64,000 nt of DNA from assembly GCF_010093535.1 (NCBI RefSeq), contig NW_022985173.1, positions 812,855-876,854 of the forward strand. The letters are read 5' to 3'. Position 1 is the first letter of the stretch; each line of letters begins with the position of its first letter. Positions 34,055 to 43,907 of the stretch are shown one piece after another. The DNA is from Lindgomyces ingoldianus. Its lineage: Eukaryota; Ascomycota; Dothideomycetes; Pleosporales; Lindgomycetaceae. Below the pieces are notes generated by a model. It saw only the letters and a list, made by a program, of their open reading frames with translations. It had not been told where the DNA came from and searched no databases. Both the position numbers and the translations under genes were made by a program.

Positions 34055-35340
34055 TCATCTTCCGAAAGGCCCACTTGCATTTCCACTAATGCCCCTCTTC
34101 GCCGTCTTTGCGCCATAGCCAAACCCTCCCAAGTTTCTCGGCCCCGCATCCAGTGGTTGTCTTGTTGCAGGCGAGGGCTGATATGAAGGACCAACGTCTG
34201 GGGCTGAGAATGCGTTTTGGCGCGTACTGCCGAGGACTGGGAGCCGGGAACGATGACCTTGAGATGGAGTGCCGCCCATAGGCGCCGATTCTGGAAATCA
34301 CGTTAGCAGAAGCTACATACGGAGTCGAGCTGGCTGCGAGTATGCCCGAGGCGATATTGCCTTCGTATTATGGAAGAGTAGACTTACGACCGGTGTAGCC
34401 TCTACTTCCAAGACCTTGGCCTTGCACCTGAGAGTTCCATGCAGGACCGAGATTAATGCCTCCCCTTTGGGCGCCACCGCTGTCAGAACTTCTACTTCCA
34501 TCCATGTTGTGTTGTCTGCCAGCTCTAGCTTGCTGGGGATTGCTAGGCTGGCTGAAGTTTGCCGTCCCTGCCCTTGTTCCTGGAATCCGATCGATGAAGC
34601 GGTCACTCCTTGCGGTGTGGAGTGAAATGCTGGCCTCTTCCCCGGCAGCATTTGCTACATGAGACGCCATGACCTGTGCCTTTAGAGATTGGTAGAGCTT
34701 CTGGACTTGTTGTTGAGCACGACTCTTCTGTTGAAATGCCTCGACAAGCTCGTGGTTCTTCTGCTCGAGGGACGCCTGCTCGGCTTGCATTGCTATGAGC
34801 CATGTCAGCACCATTGACGAGAGGCTGATGACCGAGTTGACGATTACCTTGCATCTTGTCCTGCAGCACCTTGATCTGAGAATTCGCGTCATGAATGAGC
34901 TGGTCCATTTGCTGGCTTAAATTCGTGTACCTCTCGGTAAGGTTCTTTGCAAGGTGTTCCTGATAGATAATTTCCTGCGATGCCTGATAGCTGAAGAACG
35001 CAAGGCCACGACTTGCACACTCCATGATGACTGTCGGACTGAGCCCACTGAGTACACTCGTCTTATAGTCCTCAGTCGGATTGAGACCTGCAACAACTAC
35101 ATCGTCTGGATTGACAAGCTGTGTACCACAGGCTGGGCATGTGCGATTGGCATTGGGTGCTCTGGAGAGCCCAGAGCTGTCGGAGCACTGGGTGCAAAAG
35201 ACGTGACTTCCCAATCAATCAGTGGCAGATGCAAGAGGATTGACCTTGGGAGAGACGACTGACCTGCAGGTTGTGACGACAGCGCGATCATGCAGCTGCG
35301 AGCGGCACTTGAGCTCGTTGCACCGGAGAGCGAACTCCAT
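34055..35340 (-). CDS. HEI10/CCNB1IP1-like RING protein, 4 exons
   Basis: Minus-strand join 35340..35264, 35206..34848, 34792..34388 and 34290..34055 (358 aa). Introns of 57, 55 and 97 bp all have GT-AG ends and consistent phase. The RING begins CNELKC (C-x4-C, as in animal HEI10), then TTCSHVFCTQC and CPAC. It is followed by the HEI10 block EDYKTSVLSGLSP and ASRGLAFFSYQASQEIIYQE, then a coiled coil (~115-185) and a disordered Gly/Ser/Pro tail ending GNASGPFGR. HEI10 family members are SUMO/ubiquitin-ligase-like factors that mark crossover sites on meiotic chromosomes, so a meiotic role is inferred from the family. The neighbouring genes are unrelated. Confidence 0.85.
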
Positions 35341-35560
35341 AGTCTCGTGCACAGGTAATGATTGAGGGCGAAGAGCAGAGGGAAGGAGTTAGAGCAGAAG
35401 CAGAAGCAGAAGCAGCGTTCTAAGAGAGCCGCACGTCCACGTGAACTTCCAAGTAGAGCAAGAGCTCCTCTGAAGTATGAAATATTTAAAGAGGCCACAA
35501 AGGATCTTAGAACGTATTCTGAGCAGTGGTGAGGTGTGCACTGGGTCAGAGAGAGGTTCC

Positions 35561-36487
35561 TCATCTGAACCACCAATTTGCCTGTGTAACCCATGTCAGT
35601 AAAATATACCTAACTGGATAGTCTAACATAATGCTCACCGATCCATTGATACCCTTTCCAATACCTCTAACGGCGTGCCACCATCCCAAGGGAATATAGA
35701 GTAGATCTCCGCTTCCCAATTCCGCCTCCCACCCCTTCACATATTTGTCGACCACCCCTTCATCCCTCCATACCGCGGCCTCCAGTCTCTCCATCTCAGT
35801 CCCAACCATCATTTCGTCCCCTCTCATGTTTGCGTGTCCATCTCCAACCCTCAAGCGCTCATAAAGCCAGTTCCCTGCGTCCGGCTTCATCAATCTAATG
35901 ACTTTCTTGCCGGCTAGTTGTACAAAGACATTGGGGTTGGGATCGCGGTGAAGTGGTGTCCGGGTTGGAGGCTGACCAAGCCAGAGACTTGAACCGTAAA
36001 TGTCGCCTCGACCCATGACGGAAATGAGGGAGGGTGTTGGCAGGTCAGCTTGGAGATCTACCGGCAAGTTGTCAAGAGAGCATTGGGCGAGGTAGAGGTT
36101 CGTAGACGAATCTTGAGTGGATTTGATATAGGAGAGTAATAAAGAGAGTGGTGCCTCGAAACGCTCAAATGATGATATCTGCAGGTCGTTCGATGGGCTA
36201 GAACTAACCTGTGTCAGCTCAAGCGGTACAATAGTATCGCCATGTTGTGTCAAATAGGATACGTTGAGTTCATGGAAGCCTGAATCTCCTTTCTTGGAAG
36301 GGTATGGTGTAAACCATTTCGAAATAGCGGGTATGGAGCGGAAGCGGCCTGGAAGGATGGCTGGTTCAGCGAGATCAATCTTGGGTGTAATGTTGTCCAG
36401 GACTTTGACAGGGACAAAGCGTTGCTTCCAATGTGAGTGGCATCGATGCTGTGGTATAAAAAGTCTGAATTGAGGACGCAATGGCAT
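35561..36487 (-). CDS. JmjC/cupin-8 type 2-oxoglutarate oxygenase-like protein
   Basis: Minus-strand join 36487..35639 and 35581..35561 (289 aa). Metal-binding residues of the JmjC/cupin fold are visible: H-x-D in TPLHRDPNPNVFVQ (~179) and the distal His in PLGWWHAVRG (~269), with GDLLYIP before it. The last exon gives ANWWFR, the usual strand after the distal His in FIH/JMJD-type proteins. The 57-bp intron has no stop and is a multiple of three, so retention would still make a full-length protein. The start at MPLRPQFRLF is chosen over the upstream MHHVSM because it leaves room for the divergent prefoldin promoter. The N-terminus is basic and could target mitochondria. The substrate is unknown. 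Confidence 0.72.
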   Translation of the reverse strand: MPLRPQFRLFIPQHRCHSHWKQRFVPVKVLDNITPKIDLAEPAILPGRFRSIPAISKWFTPYPSKKGDSGFHELNVSYLTQHGDTIVPLELTQVSSSPSNDLQISSFERFEAPLSLLLSYIKSTQDSSTNLYLAQCSLDNLPVDLQADLPTPSLISVMGRGDIYGSSLWLGQPPTRTPLHRDPNPNVFVQLAGKKVIRLMKPDAGNWLYERLRVGDGHANMRGDEMMVGTEMERLEAAVWRDEGVVDKYVKGWEAELGSGDLLYIPLGWWHAVRGIGKGINGSVSIMLDYPVRYILLTWVTQANWWFR

Positions 36488-36662
36488 AGAGAAGTCGTCC
36501 AATTGAGGAAAGATGTAGTGGAGTGAGATCCAGAGAGCTGTGAAGCTTGAATTCAAGCTCCACCAATCACGCATGCTCACGTGGTGCATACTCCTGCTTA
36601 GTCAACACAAGTTCACCAAGTCGATTAGGTACTACACAACGAAACACCTTACAAAGGACAGC

Positions 36663-37256
36663 ATGGCGTCGAAACAAGGACAAGGCCCGGGCCAGAGTCA
36701 AGGGAGTAGGTCTTTTATTCTCTAGTCTTCTAAAATCACAATATTCTCTCCAACTCCCACGCTAACTTCTAATTACCCCACAGTCGAAATAACCTCCCTC
36801 CCAATCTCGCAGCTTCAGGAACTCAAATCTCAACTGGACCGCGAGCTTGAGCACCTCAACACCTCTTTCCAATCCCTCCGCATCGCACAATCCAAATTCC
36901 GCGACTGCTTGAAATCCATCTCCCAGGGCGTGAATGCCAGCACCGCCGAGAAACCCCTCCTCGTGCCCCTCACCTCTTCCCTCTACGTCCCCGGCAAGCT
37001 TTCCAACCCGTCCACCGTTCTCATCGATATTGGTACCGGGTTCTTTGTCGAGAAATCTACCGCCGATGCTACAGATTTCTATAACCGCAAAGTCGGGGAC
37101 TTGGCGCATAGCTTGAAGGATTTAGAGCAGGTGATTAATGGGAAGGTGAATAATGTTCGCCTCGTGGAGGAGGTAATTCGGGTCAAAGTTTTGAGTGCCC
37201 AGCAGGAGGGCGGGCAGGGTGCTGGAGGAAAGGACGGGCCAAAGAAAGGAAGCTGA
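36663..37256 (+). CDS. GIM5: Prefoldin subunit 5 (Gim5), 2 exons
   Basis: Subunit of the hexameric prefoldin chaperone that hands unfolded actin and tubulin to CCT in the cytosol. The join is 36663..36705 and 36784..37256 (171 aa), with a 78-bp intron (GTAGGT...CACAG) whose phase yields QGIEITSLPISQLQELKSQL. The two coiled-coil helices and the central beta-hairpin (KPLLVPLTSSLYVPGKL; IDIGTGFFVEKSTADA) are classical PFD5. The C-terminus has a short basic Gly-rich tail. It is divergent from the JmjC gene with 175 bp between start codons. Confidence 0.93.
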
Positions 37257-37684
37257 AGCCCCCGAAAGGAAATGAGAGTGACGTTTTAGCGTGGTTAGTA
37301 GAGCGGGACTCGCACCATGAAAGAAATTTCTGGAGCGAGGTAAAGATTTTCAAAAGTTTATGCATTTGATAAAGTGTGGTTATGGGGCGTATGAGACATT
37401 GAGAAGGACAATTTCATGCCCTCAAAACCGTTCACTAACAATCTTCGAGCCCAAGTATGCACTTAAGAACATTTGGGATCATCTAAATTATGGGCTAACG
37501 CCAGAGAGAAGATCGCACTGGTCCCCAGTATCTGAGACGTGGTCCAGCAATGCAGGCCCAATGTGTTCCTGAAATGTGAAGAAGTTCAGAGGGATCAGCT
37601 AGTAACCATATCCATACATCTCGTGAAGAAAAGTTGGTCAAGTGTAAGGAAGATTTTCAATGAAGGAGTGGGTGAGTTATGGAC
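37257..37684. other. Convergent intergenic region
   Basis: 428 bp between the prefoldin stop (+) and the stop of the minus-strand gene at 37685. It presumably carries both 3' UTRs. Nothing else is seen. Confidence 0.4.
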
Positions 37685-39843
37685 CTAATTTGGGGGGGCT
37701 TTGCAGTCGTTGATGACAACGGAAAGCCTCATTAGCGCCTTGACGAGAAGCGTGATACCAGTAACATCTGGTTCCCTCTCCTCCACGTCGAGATTTTGGA
37801 TTTGCGGCATGTCATTGCTTGATTCAGCAGGCGCAGCTGAGGTGCCTCCGTCACCAGGGAAGAAAGTCTTGGCCGTATCACCGAATTGGACTATTCGCCC
37901 AGAAACAAGAGTCTCGAGCGGATTCAAGTGCGTAGACCATTCGCTGTGGCGAACAACGACACCCCAGCACGGGGCTGTCTGGCACGGATACCACATTTGT
38001 CGAGCCTCGACATGGTAGTTCGTATCACGGATGCGGAATGTATAAACCCTGTCCAATCGACATCCTTTCAGTCGTGTACTTGGAGTTGTGCTCCACTGCG
38101 CGAAGCTCTCTTTAGAGTGTAGGTTCGCCGCGTCCCCGGACCTCATCCTGACCCCGTCCGCAAAGTTCACGACTACAGGAGACAGCTTCGATTTTGGGAC
38201 GACCACCATGGATTCTAGGCCTATGTGCCATGCCTTGCCTCTATGGGAAGAACACGTCAGTTGGTAGAAGATGGGGTTCGAGGAGCTTAGGTGCGTGTAG
38301 CTCCGCGGGATATACTTACTCTCCTAGTTCCATTAAGTTGATGTCAAGATGTTCCTTAGGCGCAATCTTGCCCTCTTTCACATGGTAGAATCTTAAAGGC
38401 ATCTTCTCGAACATTCCTTCCTCGTCTTCAGTCCAATCAATTTGCACCACAATAGTCTTGGGCTGAGACGCAGTCCGCTGATCTCGAGCATTCGGATGGA
38501 CTGGGCGCGTGCTGTTAGGATCTTGAAGCATCCATGTTCCCTGGAAGGTGGGCCGAGTCTCTGACAACTTTGAAGGACCTCCTATCTTGGCCGGCACCAA
38601 TATGTCACCTGCCGCCATCAGTCTGGCAAGCAATCGCTCTCCAAACTCCTGATCGCCTGCCCTAGTAACAATGTTAGATGAAGTCAAGAAGACAGTCAGG
38701 GAAGAGTCCACACCATTTAGTGACTAGGCAAGTCACCCTCGTCCCGCAAATGCTCGTTTCAAATACGGGTAATTTGTAGGTTTTCCCAATCTCCTCGTCT
38801 GCCATGCCTACAAGTCCAAGACAACCATAGCGGACCGTCAGGTCGTAATAGCCTCGCTCGAATCTTATACATTCTAGAACTTGAGTGATTTGTTTCTGAA
38901 TCTCAACCAGGTGGCTAGGGTCCAGGGACTTCTTCCGAAACTCTCCTTTAGTTTCTTGGTTTCCTTGTTTAGGGGCTACTGGCGGCACAGCTGGAAGGAG
39001 CTGAGGATATATGTTATAGATTTTGACAGGCCACCAACTAGGGATCTTCCTCAGAACAACTTCAGTGCCTTCACCTTTATCTAGAACGATGTTGATGGCT
39101 AGGACGCTCAGTGATCTTATGGTCTGAACCTTTTGCACTAGGTTCTCATAGTGCTCTAGAGCAGATGCGACGTGAGCTTCTTCGTACCCTTGGATTTCGA
39201 CTTGTAGGACTGGACCACGGTGTGGACAAAAGGAGATATATACTTCATCATCCATCCGAATTGGGTTCAGTGCTACTAATCCATTACCGAAGGCAGACGC
39301 TGGATCGATCCCGTCACGACGTAGCTCATCAGGCCAGTCAACAACCACCTGAAAGGTTGTAAGTGGCTTATACGGGGAGTTTTTGTTTATTTTTTATATT
39401 TTTAATTTTTAAATGGAACTTACTCGAATAAGCCCTGCTTCTTCTGGCGGCTCGCCCTTAAACTTCTCTTTGCGCTCCATATCCATCTGCTTCACCGTGT
39501 CATAGTACCACTTATTGGCATGAAAAGCACTCGTTTTCGGCCAAGATGATGATGCAGGAGTTTTGGAGGGAGCATTTTCGATCCACCGATTGACAACTTT
39601 GACCGCAGCCTCTAATTGAAGACCTTGACCGAAGATTTCGAATTTGGTAGGCTGCCGATTTTCCATCCTTGGAACAACCTCACAGCCAGATTCCACGCTT
39701 AGAACCTTGCTAATACGCTCCAGATCAGGCCAAGACATACTAGGCTGATACTCAATTGGAACGTTGACAGTTCGATTCGGCTTACGGGCAGGAGGACCGC
39801 TCCGGCCCCGAAGAGGTCCATTCCGGTCATGTTCAACGGACAT
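37685..39843 (-). CDS. Fungal protein of unknown function, KH-like N-terminus, 4 exons
   Basis: Minus-strand join 39843..39424, 39348..38714, 38661..38320 and 38240..37685 (650 aa). Introns of 75, 52 and 79 bp all have GT-AG ends and fit in phase. The N-terminal ~100 residues include ERISKVLSVESGCEVVP and KFEIFGQGLQLEAAVKVVNR, which resemble a KH-type RNA-binding fold by pattern only. The middle and C-terminal parts are globular, mixed alpha/beta, with no motif I can assign. I recall similar proteins as conserved hypotheticals in ascomycetes. An alternative start 45 nt upstream (39888) is in frame. The first intron is very A/T-rich. Function unknown. Confidence 0.65.
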
Positions 39844-40920
39844 GATTGATGAATATGACAGCATATAGTGTGAACTGCCTTTTCTCACAAACGGGTCAGC
39901 TGGTTGTGGGTTATCGAAGCGAAGTAGATTCTCGTGCGATAGAGAGTGGTGTGATAGAAGGTGGGGTAGTCAAGTAGAACTGATTTTGTGATTGCTATCA
40001 AGTCAATTCGCGGCGGCTGCCCAATGAGGTAGTCGCGTGCGTGGGTTGTGGCTGACCTGGTTTGCCGACGCAATTGGGATCAAAGAAGGAAGTGGCTTTG
40101 ATTGGGGTGACAGGGTGATGGCAGCTCTGAACTAGTCTTCATCAAAGAAGCTATAATCAAGTTATTGAGCAGCGTTCGTAATCGGTTGTTAGATCAGGAT
40201 AGTGGTGTTTAGTGTTTGAAGATTTCGAGAGAGTGAAAGATGAAGGCTTTGAAGAGCTTTTGGAAAGAAGATAGTTTTGACTTTGGTGAGCCTTAAGAAA
40301 GTGAAAGATGAAGAGAGTGAGAGAACTCTCTGAACAACATAGACGCAAAACGTTCACGAGTTTACACAGCTTCTCAACTAATCAAATGGTAAGTCAACCA
40401 TTGGGCGTCTCTCACATGAAGAAGAATTTTAACCCTCGCACTTGTCGCCCGTTCAAAGCCTTACATGAATTTCAAACGCTTGCATCTGCAAGCTTAGAGG
40501 CGCCATAATAGAAGAGTAGAGAAGAAAACGGAGACGACTCTGAGGGAGTGGGCCACTGGGCGCTATTGGCAGTCTAGAAAAGGTCCCTTTCTACTGTTCA
40601 CATGAGATCTCAATGGTTCATTCATAGTACCCGCAGAGTGGCATGAAATGGAGAAGAGCGAGCTAGAGCCAAGTCTAACGTCGAATTGGAGATGAGGGCC
40701 AAGCACGTGACGGCGCCTCGCGCACGGGCCCCCTCAAATGTGAAAGGTTTCTTGAACATTGAGTGATGGAAGCATCCCGCCATGGCCTCCCGATAACGCA
40801 TCATACACTCCTTTGGCCAGCACAGCACTCCAAGTATCTGATAATACTTCAAGGGTTCTGTAGGAGCGCCATTGGGACCCCCCTCTATCTCTTCCAACCC
40901 ATCACAACACCTCACGCACG
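39844..40920. other. 1.1 kb divergent intergenic region
   Basis: It separates the unknown minus-strand gene from the mitochondrial ribosomal gene. It contains imperfect purine-rich direct repeats (GAGTGAAAGATGAAGG at ~40231 and AAGTGAAAGATGAAGA at ~40299). The short frames here show no domain. Confidence 0.4.
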
Positions 40921-41820
40921 ATGACACGCACAACTGCACGAATAGCTTCGTCTGTGATCACAGTAAAAGCGAACCGTCCTCCACCCAACCTTACAATCCT
41001 GCGCAAACTCGAAAAAGCGTTAGCTAACGATAAACTCTCCCTCGAGAACAAGAAATGGATTACAAAGCCATACTACCAGGCACTTTTCAAACTCTCATCA
41101 CAAAACCTTGCGTCGGAACAATTCTCAGTTAGCTGGGTGCGGCAGCGCTATGTAGAACAGGAGACCGCAAGAAGGGAAAGACAGGCAGCGAAGAAGGTTG
41201 ATGTAATAAATCATTTCCGAGAGAAGAGACAGCGAGAGAAAGGGCTTAGGGCCCTGGCGACGCCGGTGATACGGTTCGGCGAGAAAGAGGTGTTTCTGTA
41301 CGCTGGTTGAAAGCCTCTGCTACGAACGACGCTCTGCTAATAACTACGCCGCAGACCAAAAGCTGTAATAGCCCTACTACGCACACCGAATCTTTCCCCA
41401 TTTCAAGCACGCTTCCACGTCCCTCTCAACTTCTCTAAATTCGATCTCCGCGATTACCTCTATCACGGCTACGGCGTTAAAGCCATCAACATTACCTCAT
41501 ATGTTGAGCAACAGCCGGTCCAAGACCACGTTGATGCTCCACGACGTTGGTTCCGGCCTACGGCGAAAAAGTTTATGACAATTGACATGGATAGCCCGTT
41601 TGTATGGCCCGAGGACCCAAAGAGCTGGGCGCCCTGGGGAAAGAAGGAGAAAGATGAAGAGGTGGAGAGGAATGTGGACGAAGCAAGAGAGCCTGGGCAG
41701 AAGAAGGGGGATAAGAAAATGTTGAAGAATCAAGCATTGGAGCTGCTGAGGGGCAAAGTTCAGTGGGAGCCGACGAGGAGCCCATTGCAAGCTCACGGCG
41801 AGTATAAGATTAGAGTTTGA
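40921..41820 (+). CDS. MRP20: Mitochondrial ribosomal protein uL23m, 2 exons
   Basis: Large-subunit mitoribosome protein near the peptide exit tunnel. The join is 40921..41297 and 41355..41820 (280 aa), with a 57-bp intron (GTACGC...CCGCAG, branch-like GCTAATA). Splicing creates EVFLPKAVIALLRTP, the FLPN-x-x-I-x-LLRTP signature of fungal uL23m. The core follows: FHVPLNFSKFDLRDYLYHGY and GVKAINITSYV, then RRWFRPTAKKFMTIDM and PFVWPED. The N-terminus (residues 1-30) is basic and hydroxylated, fitting a mitochondrial presequence. About 90 additional lysine-rich residues precede the core. Unspliced, the first frame stops at 41308-41310. Confidence 0.88.
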
Positions 41821-42144
41821 GTAGACTTGAAAGAGAATTATCGCCTAGAAGAGCGATAGCTGGACGACGTCGATTCAACTGAGACAAGAAGAGTACGCGT
41901 GTTTGATTAGATGAAGATCATGAACGGAGTGTATTATGAGTGTATGTATCCGGTAGACTTGGACATTCATAAAGCGAGCTGTGGATGGCTTCGCTCAAAT
42001 ACGAATTTCTGGTATGCTACTTGTGCCACGACGCATTACTAATAGGAAGGGGTTGCTTTCTAAAGCCTGTGTTAAGGTTAAGGGAGAACGTCAGCTTCTG
42101 TCTTAAATCATACCTTGTCATACGCAGTCAACTCGACACATGTC
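41821..42144. other. Convergent intergenic region
   Basis: 324 bp between the uL23m stop and the SprT-gene stop. If the SprT gene is read with one base fewer near 42157, its frame continues a further ~15 codons into this region. Confidence 0.4.
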
Positions 42145-43594
42145 TTAAACAGGATGCACCACGTCGAGGTGCTCATTGATTTCTGGTTCGACTACTTGAA
42201 CGCTACGTATTGGACACTCGACAAGGACTCTCTTCTCTACGATCAGAACCTCGCCATCATCATCATCATCATCATCAGCCCTTAGCCGTTTCTGGCCTGC
42301 AGTAGAGCTCTTGCCCGACGACGAGATTATCTCCGTCTTCCGCTTCCCATTGAAGATTCTGGCTGAGGTTTTACCCTCCCCATTTCGTTCGACTGGGCTA
42401 GCAGAAGTTTTGCCCTCTGCGCCCGGTTTTCCCGCCGCTTCCACCCTCACCCATCCATCAATCTTGTTTTTCTGCCGTCCAGCCCTTTCCTTCCTACTCA
42501 AAGCCTCCTTCTGCTTCCTCGTAGGCTCCGGCTCCTGAATCTTCGTATAGACCCCTCCACACTCAGCCTGATGTCTCGACCACCAAGAGTCGGCCTTTCC
42601 AGGGGGCCGATTCATACTCCGCTTCACCAAACCAAAGTACGGAGGTTGATTTCTACAATGACCATCGCACTGCCAAACGTGCGTACGATAGCTATCCACC
42701 TCGTCATGGAAGGTGTGATATATTGTTATCTCGTAGTTTCCATGGTTGTTGATTGCGTCGGCAAGGAGTTGAAAGCCGACGCCATGCCCAGTGCCGTCAT
42801 CGCCGCGGAAGTGTCGCCAGGAGGTAATTACGAAGAAATAGGCGTGGATGGCCTCGTGGAGGAGCGTGTTTATGGTGTCTGAGCGAGGACGGTATTGCAG
42901 AAGTGGCGTGGACATTTTCAAGCGGATGCGTGTGAATTTCCCGGTGGAGGGGTCCTTGGAGAGCTCACATATTCCGGCGCAGCTACAGGGCGGGGATCAG
43001 CTTGTGCGTTGGGTGCGCGCAGGGGCGGGGCCAGGAAGGTTAGAATCCGGCGGCATAGCACCAGGTCCACCGCCTTGAAGTCTTGTTATGAAACCCGCGC
43101 CGTACAAGACTGGAAAAAAGGAGAATGCACAGCCGGATGGATGACAAGGTGAGAAGACATTGTGCTTACAGGGTCAATCGCGGTGACCATGTCACCTCAA
43201 CTCGGGGTACGAGGAGGTCTCGGAAATACAGAGTGTTGTAGAGCCTGAACAGCTCATGGATATCCACGAATGGTTCATCATTATTCAACATGCTGTTGAT
43301 GGAGTCCAGGGCGGACTTCTGCTCTTCTGAGAGGCATTCCAGCGCTGCTATGGCCTGGAGCGCGGCGTCCTCGTCCGTGATGGGCATGGCGATGACATGG
43401 ATTGTTTCGCTGAGGGGCACAACATGGATTGTGGTGGTGCCCTGACGTGCAGTGAATGTGGCTGGAGGCTGCCCCATCCGAAAGGGACAGGGGTGCGCCT
43501 CGCCAGGCCCAGATTGCAGGAGGCGGTTTCTTGGGGCGTTGAGGCTTGATTGCGAGAGGTGAAGTTGCACGTTTTGACAAAGCGCAGAGCACAT
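42145..43594 (-). CDS. Spartan-like SprT protease with frameshifted UBZ
   Basis: Minus-strand join 43594..43170 and 42982..42145 (420 aa), with a 187-bp intron (GTAAGC...TGTAG) giving SPRLTLCAGICELSKDPSTG. The SprT-like metalloprotease domain has the zinc motif HEAIH (~184-188) and a following GTGHGVGF. Spartan-type proteases cleave DNA-protein crosslinks on chromatin. The tail is lysine-rich with a seven-Asp run encoded by a CAT-type triplet repeat. The end should be a UBZ4 ubiquitin-binding finger (CPxC...HLDxC), but here reads CPIR...HLDVVHPV and stops. Removing one G would restore HLDVC. The N-terminal start is uncertain: MGQPPATF at 43477 is an alternative. Confidence 0.8.
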
Positions 43595-43907
43595 CCCTTA
43601 CTGGGCACTTAATTGTTCCTCCACTCTGTTCTCCAGCCTGCACACAACACCTGCTGTCTCCCCCGCCTCTTCACGTCCTTAACGTACAGGAAAGTGCTTG
43701 AAAGCTGGCCTATGGACCGCGCACATTACGCATACCCTGGCTGCCCATGACGTGCGCCGTCCCACATGTACATGGACATCGACTCATCAAAAACACGCAC
43801 AACGCATTCACTACTCAACGTGCACCATAACCACAACGTGCAAACCGTTCACCCTATAGCTGCCGCCTTGGCGCGGATGATCCTCCCTATACACGACTTG
43901 GACTGAG
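43595..43907. promoter_or_regulatory. Divergent SprT/TBC upstream region
   Basis: 313 bp between the proposed SprT start (43594, minus) and the TBC start (43908, plus). There is no long run or clear core-promoter motif. Shared promoter function is inferred from orientation. Confidence 0.4.
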
